This document shows, piece after piece, positions 25,544 through 33,143 of a stretch of 39,067 nucleotides of DNA. A model generated the notes under the pieces. That model was not told the origin of the DNA. It saw only the letters and a program-made list of their open reading frames with translations, and searched no databases. This stretch comes from an uncultured Alphaproteobacteria bacterium (GTDB taxonomy: Bacteria; Pseudomonadota; Alphaproteobacteria; HIMB59; GCA-002718135): assembly GCA_902572735.1 (NCBI GenBank), contig CACGGX010000012.1, positions 1 through 39,067 on the forward strand, in the 5' to 3' direction. The position numbers and the translations under genes are program-made. Position 1 is the first letter of the stretch. Each line of letters starts with the position of its first letter.

Positions 25544-25954
25544 ATGGAATATCAAATAACAAAAATATTAATTATTTCTTTTTTTAGCTCGATATTGATT
25601 TCGTTATTTTTAAACACAAGATACATTATTTTTTTCAAAAAATTTTCAAAAAATAAAAAAATTTTATTAAATTTATTTATTTACTCTTTTTCATCTTTGA
25701 TATTAATTTTTATTAATTATTTATTGAGTCTTAATGGATTGACTTCTTTAATAATTTTCAATGCTGCAATCATTACACTTATATACTTTGAATTAGCTCT
25801 ATATTTAGAAAAGGTTTTTTGGGATGATTTTTTAGGTAATTCACTCCCTAAATCGATCAATATGCTTATTAGTTTTGTTGTAATGATGAATTTTGGTTAT
25901 TTTACTCTTATGTTTTACATAAAGATCTTAGATATTGATTATTTTGTCACATAA
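25544..25954 (+). CDS. Small four-helix membrane protein, unknown function
   Basis: I do not recognise this 136-residue protein. Four hydrophobic segments are visible at about residues 6-24, 41-63, 67-88 and 105-129. They are linked by a lysine-rich loop (residues 32-40) and by a loop with EKVFWDDFLGNSLPKS. Positive charges in the first loop suggest both ends face outward. It stands alone with 49 bases to the divergent methyltransferase and 90 AT-rich bases to the next gene. Phe/Ile/Leu richness is as expected for the genome. Confidence 0.6.
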   Translation: MEYQITKILIISFFSSILISLFLNTRYIIFFKKFSKNKKILLNLFIYSFSSLILIFINYLLSLNGLTSLIIFNAAIITLIYFELALYLEKVFWDDFLGNSLPKSINMLISFVVMMNFGYFTLMFYIKILDIDYFVT

Positions 25955-26044
25955 GTATCAACCTAGATTAATATACAAAATAGTTATAATTTTTATGAAA
26001 TAATATTTTCATATTAATAAAATATTTATTATTAATAATTTAGT

Positions 26045-26743
26045 ATGAATAAGGTTTTGTTTGTATTACATCAAAAAACTTCGGTTCCAGGAGATGTAGG
26101 AAATAAATTTAGAGATAGGGGATATGTTGCTGAAATATGTAGACCGCCTTTGGGAGAAGAACTTCCTTTAAATATTAAACAATACTCAGCTATAGTTGTA
26201 TTTGGCGCACCAGGAAGCATAAACGATGAAGATGAATATATAAATAAAGAATTAGAATGGATAAATAAAGTTATAAAAACTGACATTCCTTATCTTGGAA
26301 TTTGTTTTGGCGCACAGTTATTAGCTAAATGTTTAGGTTCAGAAATAACAACTAATAAAGACGGGCTTTCAGAAATTGGTTTTTATAAAATTGAACCAAC
26401 TGAAAATGCAAAAAATCTTTTTAATTCTCAAAAGATTTTTTTTCAATTCCATTCTGAAGGATTTTCCCTTCCTACAGGCTGTGAGTTATTAGCAAGAGGT
26501 GATATTTTTAATAATCAAGCTTTTAAATATCAAAATTGTTATGCGCTCCAATTTCATCCAGAAGTAAATTTTAAACTTCATATAAGATGGTTGTATTTGG
26601 TATTATTAAAAAATCCTAAAAAATTATTCGTCAAAGGTGCTCAAAATATATTTGTTCAACTTTATTATCGTTACAAATATAATAAAAATATATCAAATTG
26701 GTTAGATTCATTTTTAGATCAGTATTTTTTAAAAAAAACTTAA
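26045..26743 (+). CDS. Class I glutamine amidotransferase-like protein
   Basis: The 232-residue protein has the complete catalytic triad: C87 in LGICFGAQLLA, H171 and E173 in QFHPEV. This is the stand-alone GATase type related to the glutaminase domain of GMP synthase. The acceptor substrate is unknown; gamma-glutamyl ligation or hydrolysis are both seen in the family. It is followed after 12 bases by a MOSC-domain gene and then by a sugar ABC importer, and probably heads that operon. Expression would start from the 90-base AT-rich gap before it, where no promoter stands out. Confidence 0.85.
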   Translation: MNKVLFVLHQKTSVPGDVGNKFRDRGYVAEICRPPLGEELPLNIKQYSAIVVFGAPGSINDEDEYINKELEWINKVIKTDIPYLGICFGAQLLAKCLGSEITTNKDGLSEIGFYKIEPTENAKNLFNSQKIFFQFHSEGFSLPTGCELLARGDIFNNQAFKYQNCYALQFHPEVNFKLHIRWLYLVLLKNPKKLFVKGAQNIFVQLYYRYKYNKNISNWLDSFLDQYFLKKT

Positions 26744-26755
26744 ATGCTAATATAA

Positions 26756-27514
26756 GTGAAAATTAAAAACCTATATTTTTCACCTGTAAAATCTCTTTCT
26801 TTCAATAATGTAGATACTTTAGAAATAATTAAAAATATTGGTATAAAATATGATCGAATATTTGCTTTCACTAATAATCTTAATTTTGAAGATATAGAAT
26901 TAATAAAAAATGACCCTTTAAAAAGAGAAATTTATAAATTCTTATCATTAAAAAAATATCCTGAATTAAATCAATATAATTTTTTATTAGAAGATAATTT
27001 TTTAATACTAGAATTTGAAAATAAAATAATTTTAAAAACAGATGTTGATAATGAACATGAAGTAAAAATCTTATGTAGTAAACTTGAGGATATTTTACCA
27101 AATATAAATAATATCAATTTATTAAAAGATAATATGAATCCTTTTTTTGATACAATGCCAAATAAATCAATATCATTAATAAATTTAAACAGTATTAAAG
27201 ACTTCGAAAAACAATCTAATCATCAAATTGAACATGAGCGTTTTAGAGGAAATATATATGTAGAGGATTTAGATAAATGGGAAGAAAGGAAGCTAGTAGG
27301 TAAAGTTTTAACAATTAATGATTTAAAATTTAAAGTAATTAAAGAAATTCCCCGATGTTCAGCAACCAATATAAAACCCAAAACTTCTGATATAAATCTA
27401 AATATTCCTTTTAATCTAAAAAAAATATACAACCATATAAATTTAGGAATATATTTAGATCCTTTAAATGATGGTAAAATAAATAAAGGTGATCTTATAA
27501 AAATTAATGAATAA
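26756..27514 (+). CDS. MOSC-domain protein (YcbX/mARC-like)
   Basis: The 252-residue protein starts with the MOSC N-terminal beta-barrel motif (IKNLYFSPVKSL) and ends with a MOSC domain containing RFRGNIYVEDL and IPRCSATNIKP, where C201 is the likely molybdenum ligand. MOSC proteins bind molybdenum cofactor and reduce N-hydroxylated compounds. No ferredoxin domain is fused. The start is GTG at 26756, 12 bases after the amidotransferase stop. It overlaps the ABC permease gene by 8 bases. The middle region (residues 45-130) is divergent and AT-driven in composition. Confidence 0.8.
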   Translation: MKIKNLYFSPVKSLSFNNVDTLEIIKNIGIKYDRIFAFTNNLNFEDIELIKNDPLKREIYKFLSLKKYPELNQYNFLLEDNFLILEFENKIILKTDVDNEHEVKILCSKLEDILPNINNINLLKDNMNPFFDTMPNKSISLINLNSIKDFEKQSNHQIEHERFRGNIYVEDLDKWEERKLVGKVLTINDLKFKVIKEIPRCSATNIKPKTSDINLNIPFNLKKIYNHINLGIYLDPLNDGKINKGDLIKINE

Positions 27515-28631
27515 ATTCTTATTAAATCATTCAGAAAAACTTACAGGATATCTATTAATTCTTCCTGCTGTTTTAATAATCAGTCTATTTGGAATTTTTC
27601 CTGTTTTTTTTGGAATGTATATGAGTGTACACAAGTGGAAAGTTTTTAAAGGGAGATTTTTAGGATTTGAGAATTACCAAAGAATACTTGGAGACATACC
27701 AGCTTTTTGGTTATTTGTTTTAGGATTATTATTATTGATATTGAGTTATGGATTGTGGACTGAATTTAAAAATAAAGTAAAAAATAAAATCTATTTAGCA
27801 TTTTTATCTATAGCAATATTAATTATTGGAATAATTTTAATTAATATCAACTGGGAAAAAATGATTTTAACAGGTGATGAAGACTATCTTTACTCTCTTA
27901 TTTACACTTTTTATTATTCATTTTTCACTATAATTTTTGAGGTTGGATTAGGATTAATAATAGCATTTGCTTTGTACCAAAAACTAGCCGGTAAACAATT
28001 CTTTCAAATGATTTTACTATTTCCCTACATTACTCCGGCAGTAATGGGTGCTGCAGTATTTTTTTTAATATTTGGTAAAGCTGAAAATTCTTTTTTAAAT
28101 CAGCTAATAGGAGTATTTGGTTTTGAGCCTCAAATGTGGTTATTTGATAAAAGACCCATTACCGAAGTTTTATTTGGTATTAAAATAGAAGGTCTGCTAG
28201 CTGGACCAAGTTTAGCTCTAATGTCATCAATCATTTATGGAATATGGTCTTATACTGGCTACTATGCAATAATTTTACTCGCGGGTTTATCAATTATACC
28301 TTCTGACTTATATGAGGCAGCTAAAGCAGAGGGAGCTAGTCGCTGGCAAACATTTATTAAAATTACAATACCTCTATTAATGCCTATTATTTTTTTTCTA
28401 ATGTTGACTGGTTTTATAAATACCTTTCAAGCTTTCAATAGTATTTTTGTTATGCAAACTTCTTCTGCTGGAGATACAATGGATGTTGTTACAATAGAAA
28501 TTTTTGATCATTTTTGGGGTAGGGTGAAATATGGGTATGCTGCAGCTGAAGGAGTAATTTTATTTATACTGCTAAATATTTTAGCAATATCGCAATATGT
28601 AATTTTTAGAAAAAGGTTAAGTTATGACTAG
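27507..28631 (+). CDS. Sugar ABC transporter permease, MalF/UgpA type, with extra helices
   Basis: This 374-residue inner-membrane protein of the binding-protein-dependent permease family carries the ATPase-docking EAA loop (EAAKAEGASRWQTFIKITIP, starting at residue 270). It is about 80 residues longer than usual. An insert after the first helix and the FLGFENY motif adds two hydrophobic segments (about residues 67-84 and 95-112). The regular pattern resumes at YLYSLIYTFYYSFF. It overlaps the MOSC gene by 8 bases and the second permease gene by 8 bases. Substrate is probably a sugar or polyol. Confidence 0.88.
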   Translation: MNKFLLNHSEKLTGYLLILPAVLIISLFGIFPVFFGMYMSVHKWKVFKGRFLGFENYQRILGDIPAFWLFVLGLLLLILSYGLWTEFKNKVKNKIYLAFLSIAILIIGIILININWEKMILTGDEDYLYSLIYTFYYSFFTIIFEVGLGLIIAFALYQKLAGKQFFQMILLFPYITPAVMGAAVFFLIFGKAENSFLNQLIGVFGFEPQMWLFDKRPITEVLFGIKIEGLLAGPSLALMSSIIYGIWSYTGYYAIILLAGLSIIPSDLYEAAKAEGASRWQTFIKITIPLLMPIIFFLMLTGFINTFQAFNSIFVMQTSSAGDTMDVVTIEIFDHFWGRVKYGYAAAEGVILFILLNILAISQYVIFRKRLSYD

Positions 28632-29469
28632 AATTATTAATGCTGAAACAAGGATACCTTATTTAATTTTATTAATAGTTTTTATTATTTCAATTTACCC
28701 ATTTTTTTACATGATATCAACATCATTGATGACAGCTGGAGAAGCGTCAAATCAATATTTATTTCCAAAAAAATTGATGTTTGAAAATTATTATGAAGTT
28801 TGGACATCTAACAGATTCCAACGTTATACATTTAATAGTTTAATAATAAGTTCAATAATTGTCATTGGTGTTTTATTAACTAGTATTCCAGCAGCATACT
28901 CTTTTGCTAAAATAGAATTCCCATTTAAAAATATCATATTCTACATGTTGTTACTTTCATTGATGATTCCAGAAATAATTACATTATTACCTCATTTATT
29001 AATTATTAGAGGGGAAATTATTCCATTGCCATTTGGACCTTCTTGGATGAATAGTCTTCAAGGTTTAACAGTTCCATTTATGGGAAATATTTTTGTAATT
29101 TTCTTATTAAGACAATATTTTAAAAAGATACCAAATGAATTATGGGATGCTGCAAGACTAGATGGATCTTCTCATTTGAATTTTTTACTCAAGGTAGTAA
29201 TCCCAATGAGTAAACCTATTATTGTGACAGTCTCTTTATTTACTTTTATTATAGCGTGGAATAGTTTTGCTTGGCCTCTACTTATATTAACTAGAGATGA
29301 TTGGTATCCTGTAACAGTTTCTATCTATAGTTTTGTGAGAGAAGTGGGACCTAATTTTAATTTATTGATGGCTGCTTGCTTAATTGCAATTTTCCCAATT
29401 TTAGTATTATACTTTTTTACTCAGAAGTTATTCATAGAAAGTATATCAAACTTTGGATTAAAAGAATAA
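28624..29469 (+). CDS. Sugar ABC transporter permease, MalG/UgpE type
   Basis: The 281-residue second permease of the importer has six membrane segments. The EAA-type docking loop is near residues 175-195 (ELWDAARLDGSSHLNFLLKV). The start IPYLILLIVFIISIYPFFYMISTSLM and the FAWPLLIL segment are typical of CUT1 sugar importers. It overlaps the first permease gene by 8 bases and is followed after 70 bases by the binding-protein gene. No ATPase gene follows, so the motor subunit must be encoded elsewhere, possibly shared with other sugar importers. Confidence 0.92.
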   Translation: MTRIINAETRIPYLILLIVFIISIYPFFYMISTSLMTAGEASNQYLFPKKLMFENYYEVWTSNRFQRYTFNSLIISSIIVIGVLLTSIPAAYSFAKIEFPFKNIIFYMLLLSLMIPEIITLLPHLLIIRGEIIPLPFGPSWMNSLQGLTVPFMGNIFVIFLLRQYFKKIPNELWDAARLDGSSHLNFLLKVVIPMSKPIIVTVSLFTFIIAWNSFAWPLLILTRDDWYPVTVSIYSFVREVGPNFNLLMAACLIAIFPILVLYFFTQKLFIESISNFGLKE

Positions 29470-29539
29470 ATCAGTAAATTTTTTGTAACAAAACTTTAAT
29501 TTTACCTCTATATTAATTAATATTTTTTATGGGGTGATT

Positions 29540-30874
29540 ATGAAATTTTATAAATATATTTTAAATTTCTTTTTAGCTTCTTTATTTTTTATCTCCTCGC
29601 AATCATTCGCAATTACTGCACAAGATATTGAAAATGCAGATCCTTCAGGTCAAACTGTTGAATTCTGGGTTCAATATTCAGATGAAAGATTAGATGCAAT
29701 GATGGCAAGAGCTGAAAGATTTGAAGCTGAAACAGGAATAAAAGTTAATGTTGTTCACAAAGGACATTATGGGAAAGTTCAATCCGCTATGATGTCTGCT
29801 GCTGGAACAAAAGATATAGCAGATGTTGCAAGAGGTTATGGTAACGCTGCTGCAGATATGTACTTAATTGGAGCTTCAATTGATCAAAATATTTTAGCAA
29901 ATAGTAAAAAATGGGGTGTTTCACAAGATGATATAGCAGATTGGGGTGCAAACTGGACTGTAGGCTTCTCACCATATTTTGATGGAAATCCAAAACTTTT
30001 ACATGAAGTTGGAAAATCAATAGAGATCCTTTACTACAATGCAGATTGGTTAAAGGAACTAGGTTTAGACGCTCCTAAAACTCCTGCTGATTTTGCGGAA
30101 GCAGCATGTGCTGCAACTAATCAAGATTATAGCGGTAAGATGGGTGAAGATGTTCCAAGTTATGGATATGAAATAGATACAGATGCAAGTAACTTTGCAG
30201 CATGGGTATTTGCACATGGAGGCGATGTATTTGACTATGATAATGGTCAGTATATTTACAATGGCCCAAAAGCTATTGAAGCTATGGAATTCATTCAAGG
30301 AATGGCTAATAAAGGATGCGCAATAGTTGCAAGAGGTAAATACACTGACCAGCAATACTTAGGACAAGGTTCTGTTTTGTTTGCTGCGGGATCTACTTCT
30401 GGTATCACTTATTTCCAGAAAGCCATTGAAGAGGGTTACAATGGTAATTGGGATGTAGCTCCATTATCATACACCACTAGTGAACCAGTGCTAAACTTAT
30501 ATGGCGGTGGTTTAATTATGGGAAATTCAGGTGATGCTAATAGAATGGTAGCAGCATATCAGTGGATGAAATATATTTCTAATACTGAGAACTCAGCAGT
30601 TTGGTCAACTGAAAGTGGATATGGTTTTGTCAGAACCTCTTCTGCAGATCATCCATTAATTGCTGAAAAAAGAGCTGAATTACCTCAATATGATAAATCA
30701 TTAACAATGGTTCAATACGGAAAAGGTGAACCTTCTGTTCCTGGCTATTATTCAGTTAGAGGTGAGGTTGAAAAAGCTTATGCAGCAATCATTAATGGTG
30801 ATGATATCATTTCAACATTAAATCAATTAAATGAAGATGCTAATGCAATATTAGCAGATGCAACTGCAGAGTAG
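29540..30874 (+). CDS. Sugar ABC transporter solute-binding protein
   Basis: This periplasmic binding protein (family 1, COG1653-like) feeds the two permeases upstream. I place the start at ATG 29540 (444 residues); a GTG six bases earlier is part of a strong Shine-Dalgarno, GGGGTGAT at 29531-29538. The signal peptide ends after SQSFA (about residue 24). The mature part begins ITAQDIENADPSGQTVEFWV and contains the usual ERFEAETGIKVNVVHKG motif. Codon use is less AT-extreme than in the neighbours, as for an abundant protein. A terminator follows directly. Confidence 0.93.
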   Translation: MKFYKYILNFFLASLFFISSQSFAITAQDIENADPSGQTVEFWVQYSDERLDAMMARAERFEAETGIKVNVVHKGHYGKVQSAMMSAAGTKDIADVARGYGNAAADMYLIGASIDQNILANSKKWGVSQDDIADWGANWTVGFSPYFDGNPKLLHEVGKSIEILYYNADWLKELGLDAPKTPADFAEAACAATNQDYSGKMGEDVPSYGYEIDTDASNFAAWVFAHGGDVFDYDNGQYIYNGPKAIEAMEFIQGMANKGCAIVARGKYTDQQYLGQGSVLFAAGSTSGITYFQKAIEEGYNGNWDVAPLSYTTSEPVLNLYGGGLIMGNSGDANRMVAAYQWMKYISNTENSAVWSTESGYGFVRTSSADHPLIAEKRAELPQYDKSLTMVQYGKGEPSVPGYYSVRGEVEKAYAAIINGDDIISTLNQLNEDANAILADATAE

Positions 30875-30895
30875 TTTAATTATTTTACTTTTATT

Positions 30896-30922
30896 AAGGG
30901 TGGTTTATACCACCCTTTTTTT
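30896..30922 (+). terminator. Rho-independent terminator of the sugar importer operon
   Basis: A perfect 9-base stem (AAGGGTGGT at 30896-30904 with ACCACCCTT at 30909-30917), a TTAT loop and a T-run through 30922. It starts 21 bases after the binding-protein stop. The T-run touches the ATG of the next gene at 30923. Confidence 0.9.
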
Positions 30923-31483
30923 ATGATAATTGTTTGTTCTCTTAATGATTTACCTAATGTGTGTGAAAGCATACAGCCCAAATATCTTGTATCAGTAATT
31001 GATCCAGGATATGCACCAGAAACACCCAAGGGCGTAAAAAATCATTTAAAGTTAGGATTTGACGATATTATTGAAATTAGTAGCAATAATAAAATATTTC
31101 GATTGAATACTGATGAAATACCACAAATCCTACCTGCAGAAGAACATGTAAATTCAATAGCTAATTTTACTTCTACATATACTTATGATGAAGATATAGT
31201 TATTCATTGTTGGTGTGGTGTCTCAAGATCAATGGCAACAGCTACTTATTTACTATGTAGAGAAAACAAAACTAATATTGAAAATATAATTAAATATATT
31301 CGTAATCTTGCACCACATGCAAACCCAAATAAATTATTGATAAATCACTTTGAAAAGAAATTAGGTGTTAGCAATCAAATCTCAAAATCATTTTTAAAAT
31401 TCCCTTATACTAAAACATACGATTGTTATTCAAATTTTGCACCTGTTACTTTATTTGATATAAAAGACATTGAAAAAAACTAA
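30923..31483 (+). CDS. Dual-specificity/tyrosine phosphatase-like protein
   Basis: The 186-residue protein has the cysteine-phosphatase loop HCWCGVSRS with nucleophile C96 and arginine R102 (the C-x5-R signature). Upstream residues LGFDDIIEI look like the alphaproteobacterial protein-tyrosine-phosphatase family that carries a HxxDD segment. Its substrate is unknown. The ATG directly follows a terminator, so there is no room for a separate ribosome binding site. The stop overlaps the apt start by one base. It leads a run of four co-directional genes. Confidence 0.82.
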   Translation: MIIVCSLNDLPNVCESIQPKYLVSVIDPGYAPETPKGVKNHLKLGFDDIIEISSNNKIFRLNTDEIPQILPAEEHVNSIANFTSTYTYDEDIVIHCWCGVSRSMATATYLLCRENKTNIENIIKYIRNLAPHANPNKLLINHFEKKLGVSNQISKSFLKFPYTKTYDCYSNFAPVTLFDIKDIEKN

Positions 31484-31998
31484 TGAAAGAATACGTTCGA
31501 ACAATTGCTGATTATCCTGTTAAAGGAATTCAATTCAGAGATATTACAACATTGTTGCAAAATGCAGGACACTTTAAACAAGTCATTGATGACATGGTAA
31601 AACCATGGCAAAATAAAAAAATAGATGCAGTTTTAAGCATAGAATCACGGGGATTTATTATGGCAGGCGCAATAGCTTATTTTTTAAATGCAGCATTTGT
31701 TCCTTTGAGAAAGCCTCATAAACTTCCATTTGATACTTTCAAAACCTCATACGACTTAGAATATGGATCAACGGAAATGCATATTCATACAGATGCCTTA
31801 GATGGTCATAAAGATTTACTAATTATTGATGATCTTTTAGCAACAGGTGGAACCGCACTTGCAGCAGTAGAGTTAATTAAAAAATTTGAAGATAAAAATA
31901 TTGTTGGCGCAGGTTTTATAATAAATTTACCAGATTTAAGTGGTGATAAAAAACTAATTGAAAAAGGAATTGAGATACATTCTTTAATGGAGTTTTAA
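31483..31998 (+). CDS. apt: Adenine phosphoribosyltransferase
   Basis: APRT salvages adenine to AMP using PRPP. The 171-residue protein has the PRPP-binding motif LLIIDDLLATGG (about residues 112-123) and the characteristic SIESRGFIMAGAIAY and FVPLRKPHKLP segments. The start FRDITTLLQ region is usual. It overlaps the phosphatase gene by one base, and its stop abuts the thiolase start. It is cytosolic, with no signal. Confidence 0.96.
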   Translation: MKEYVRTIADYPVKGIQFRDITTLLQNAGHFKQVIDDMVKPWQNKKIDAVLSIESRGFIMAGAIAYFLNAAFVPLRKPHKLPFDTFKTSYDLEYGSTEMHIHTDALDGHKDLLIIDDLLATGGTALAAVELIKKFEDKNIVGAGFIINLPDLSGDKKLIEKGIEIHSLMEF

Positions 31999-33138
31999 AT
32001 GAGAAATGCAGTTATTGTGGGTTACAAAAGATCACCCTTCACTTTTGCTCGTAAAGGTGAAATGGCTAATATAAGACCAGAAGACATTCTATCACAAACA
32101 ATAAATCAATTACTTAATGAAATACAAATTAATAAAAATGACATAGAGGACATTATTACTGGTTGCGCGTATCCTGAAGGAGCACAAGGTAATAATATTG
32201 CTAAAATTGTTTCATTCATGACAGATATGCCAGAACATGTGGCAGGTATGACAGTTAACAGATGGTGTGGTTCTTCAATGCAAGCAATACATGATGCAAC
32301 AGGTGCGATTGCAATTAACTCGGGAGACGTTTTTTTATGTTGTGGTGTAGAAAGTATGACATTTATACCTATGAATGGATTAACATACGATCCTCATCCT
32401 CAATTAAATAAAGATAATCCAAATGTATATATGTCTATGGGTATCACAGCTGAAAATGTCGCAAAAAAATTTGATATTTCTCGGAAAGAACAACAAGATT
32501 TTGCTATTAGCAGCCATTACAAAGCCAATTTAGCTAGAGAATCAAATATGTTCGACAATGAAATAGTGTCTATCGCAAATAATGATGAGAAAATTAATAA
32601 AGATGGTGGCATTCGACCTAACACCTCACATGAAATTTTAGATGGGTTAAAACTTGCTTTTGATGAAAATGGAACAGTAACAGCTGGTACAGCCTCACCA
32701 TTAACAGATGGAGCATCAGCAGTAATTGTTTGTGAGGAAGAATATGCAAAAAAAAATAATCTAAATATTTTAGCTCGTATTAAATCTACAGCCGTAGTTG
32801 GTTGTCCACCAGAATTAATGGGTCTTGGCCCTATTAATGCATCTAAAAAAGCTCTAAAAAGAGCTAATTTATCTATTTCCGATATTGATATTGTGGAACT
32901 AAATGAGGCATTTGCTTCTCAATCTTTAGCATGTATTAAAGAATTAAAGATGGACATAGATAAAGTAAATATACATGGTGGAGCAATAGCATTAGGCCAC
33001 CCTTTAGGTGCTACTGGAGCAAGGATTACTGGTAAAGTTGCAACTTTATTACAAAATAATAATAAAAAGTATGGATTAGCGACACAATGTATAGGTTTAG
33101 GTCAAGGTATTGCAACTGTGTTAGAAAATATTAATTAA
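31999..33138 (+). CDS. Acetyl-CoA acyltransferase (thiolase)
   Basis: The 379-residue thiolase has the nucleophilic C90 (NRWCGSSMQA), the GHPLGATGAR motif and the second active cysteine in QCIGLGQGIA. This covers the full thiolase I/II signature set. In context with an acyl-CoA dehydrogenase 5 bases downstream it most likely cleaves 3-ketoacyl-CoA in beta-oxidation (FadA-like). A biosynthetic acetoacetyl-CoA role cannot be excluded, since an acetoacetyl-CoA synthetase gene is present in the window. It starts directly at the apt stop. Confidence 0.93.
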   Translation: MRNAVIVGYKRSPFTFARKGEMANIRPEDILSQTINQLLNEIQINKNDIEDIITGCAYPEGAQGNNIAKIVSFMTDMPEHVAGMTVNRWCGSSMQAIHDATGAIAINSGDVFLCCGVESMTFIPMNGLTYDPHPQLNKDNPNVYMSMGITAENVAKKFDISRKEQQDFAISSHYKANLARESNMFDNEIVSIANNDEKINKDGGIRPNTSHEILDGLKLAFDENGTVTAGTASPLTDGASAVIVCEEEYAKKNNLNILARIKSTAVVGCPPELMGLGPINASKKALKRANLSISDIDIVELNEAFASQSLACIKELKMDIDKVNIHGGAIALGHPLGATGARITGKVATLLQNNNKKYGLATQCIGLGQGIATVLENIN

Positions 33139-33143
33139 ATATT

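Noticed and set aside
25955..26044. AT-rich gap that could be an origin-like or regulatory repeat
   Set aside because: It contains only simple A/T runs with no repeated words or DnaA-box-like sequence.
30065..30355. A 96-residue minus-strand frame inside the binding-protein gene
   Set aside because: It is antisense to a clear binding protein and its composition is that of a reversed coding strand.
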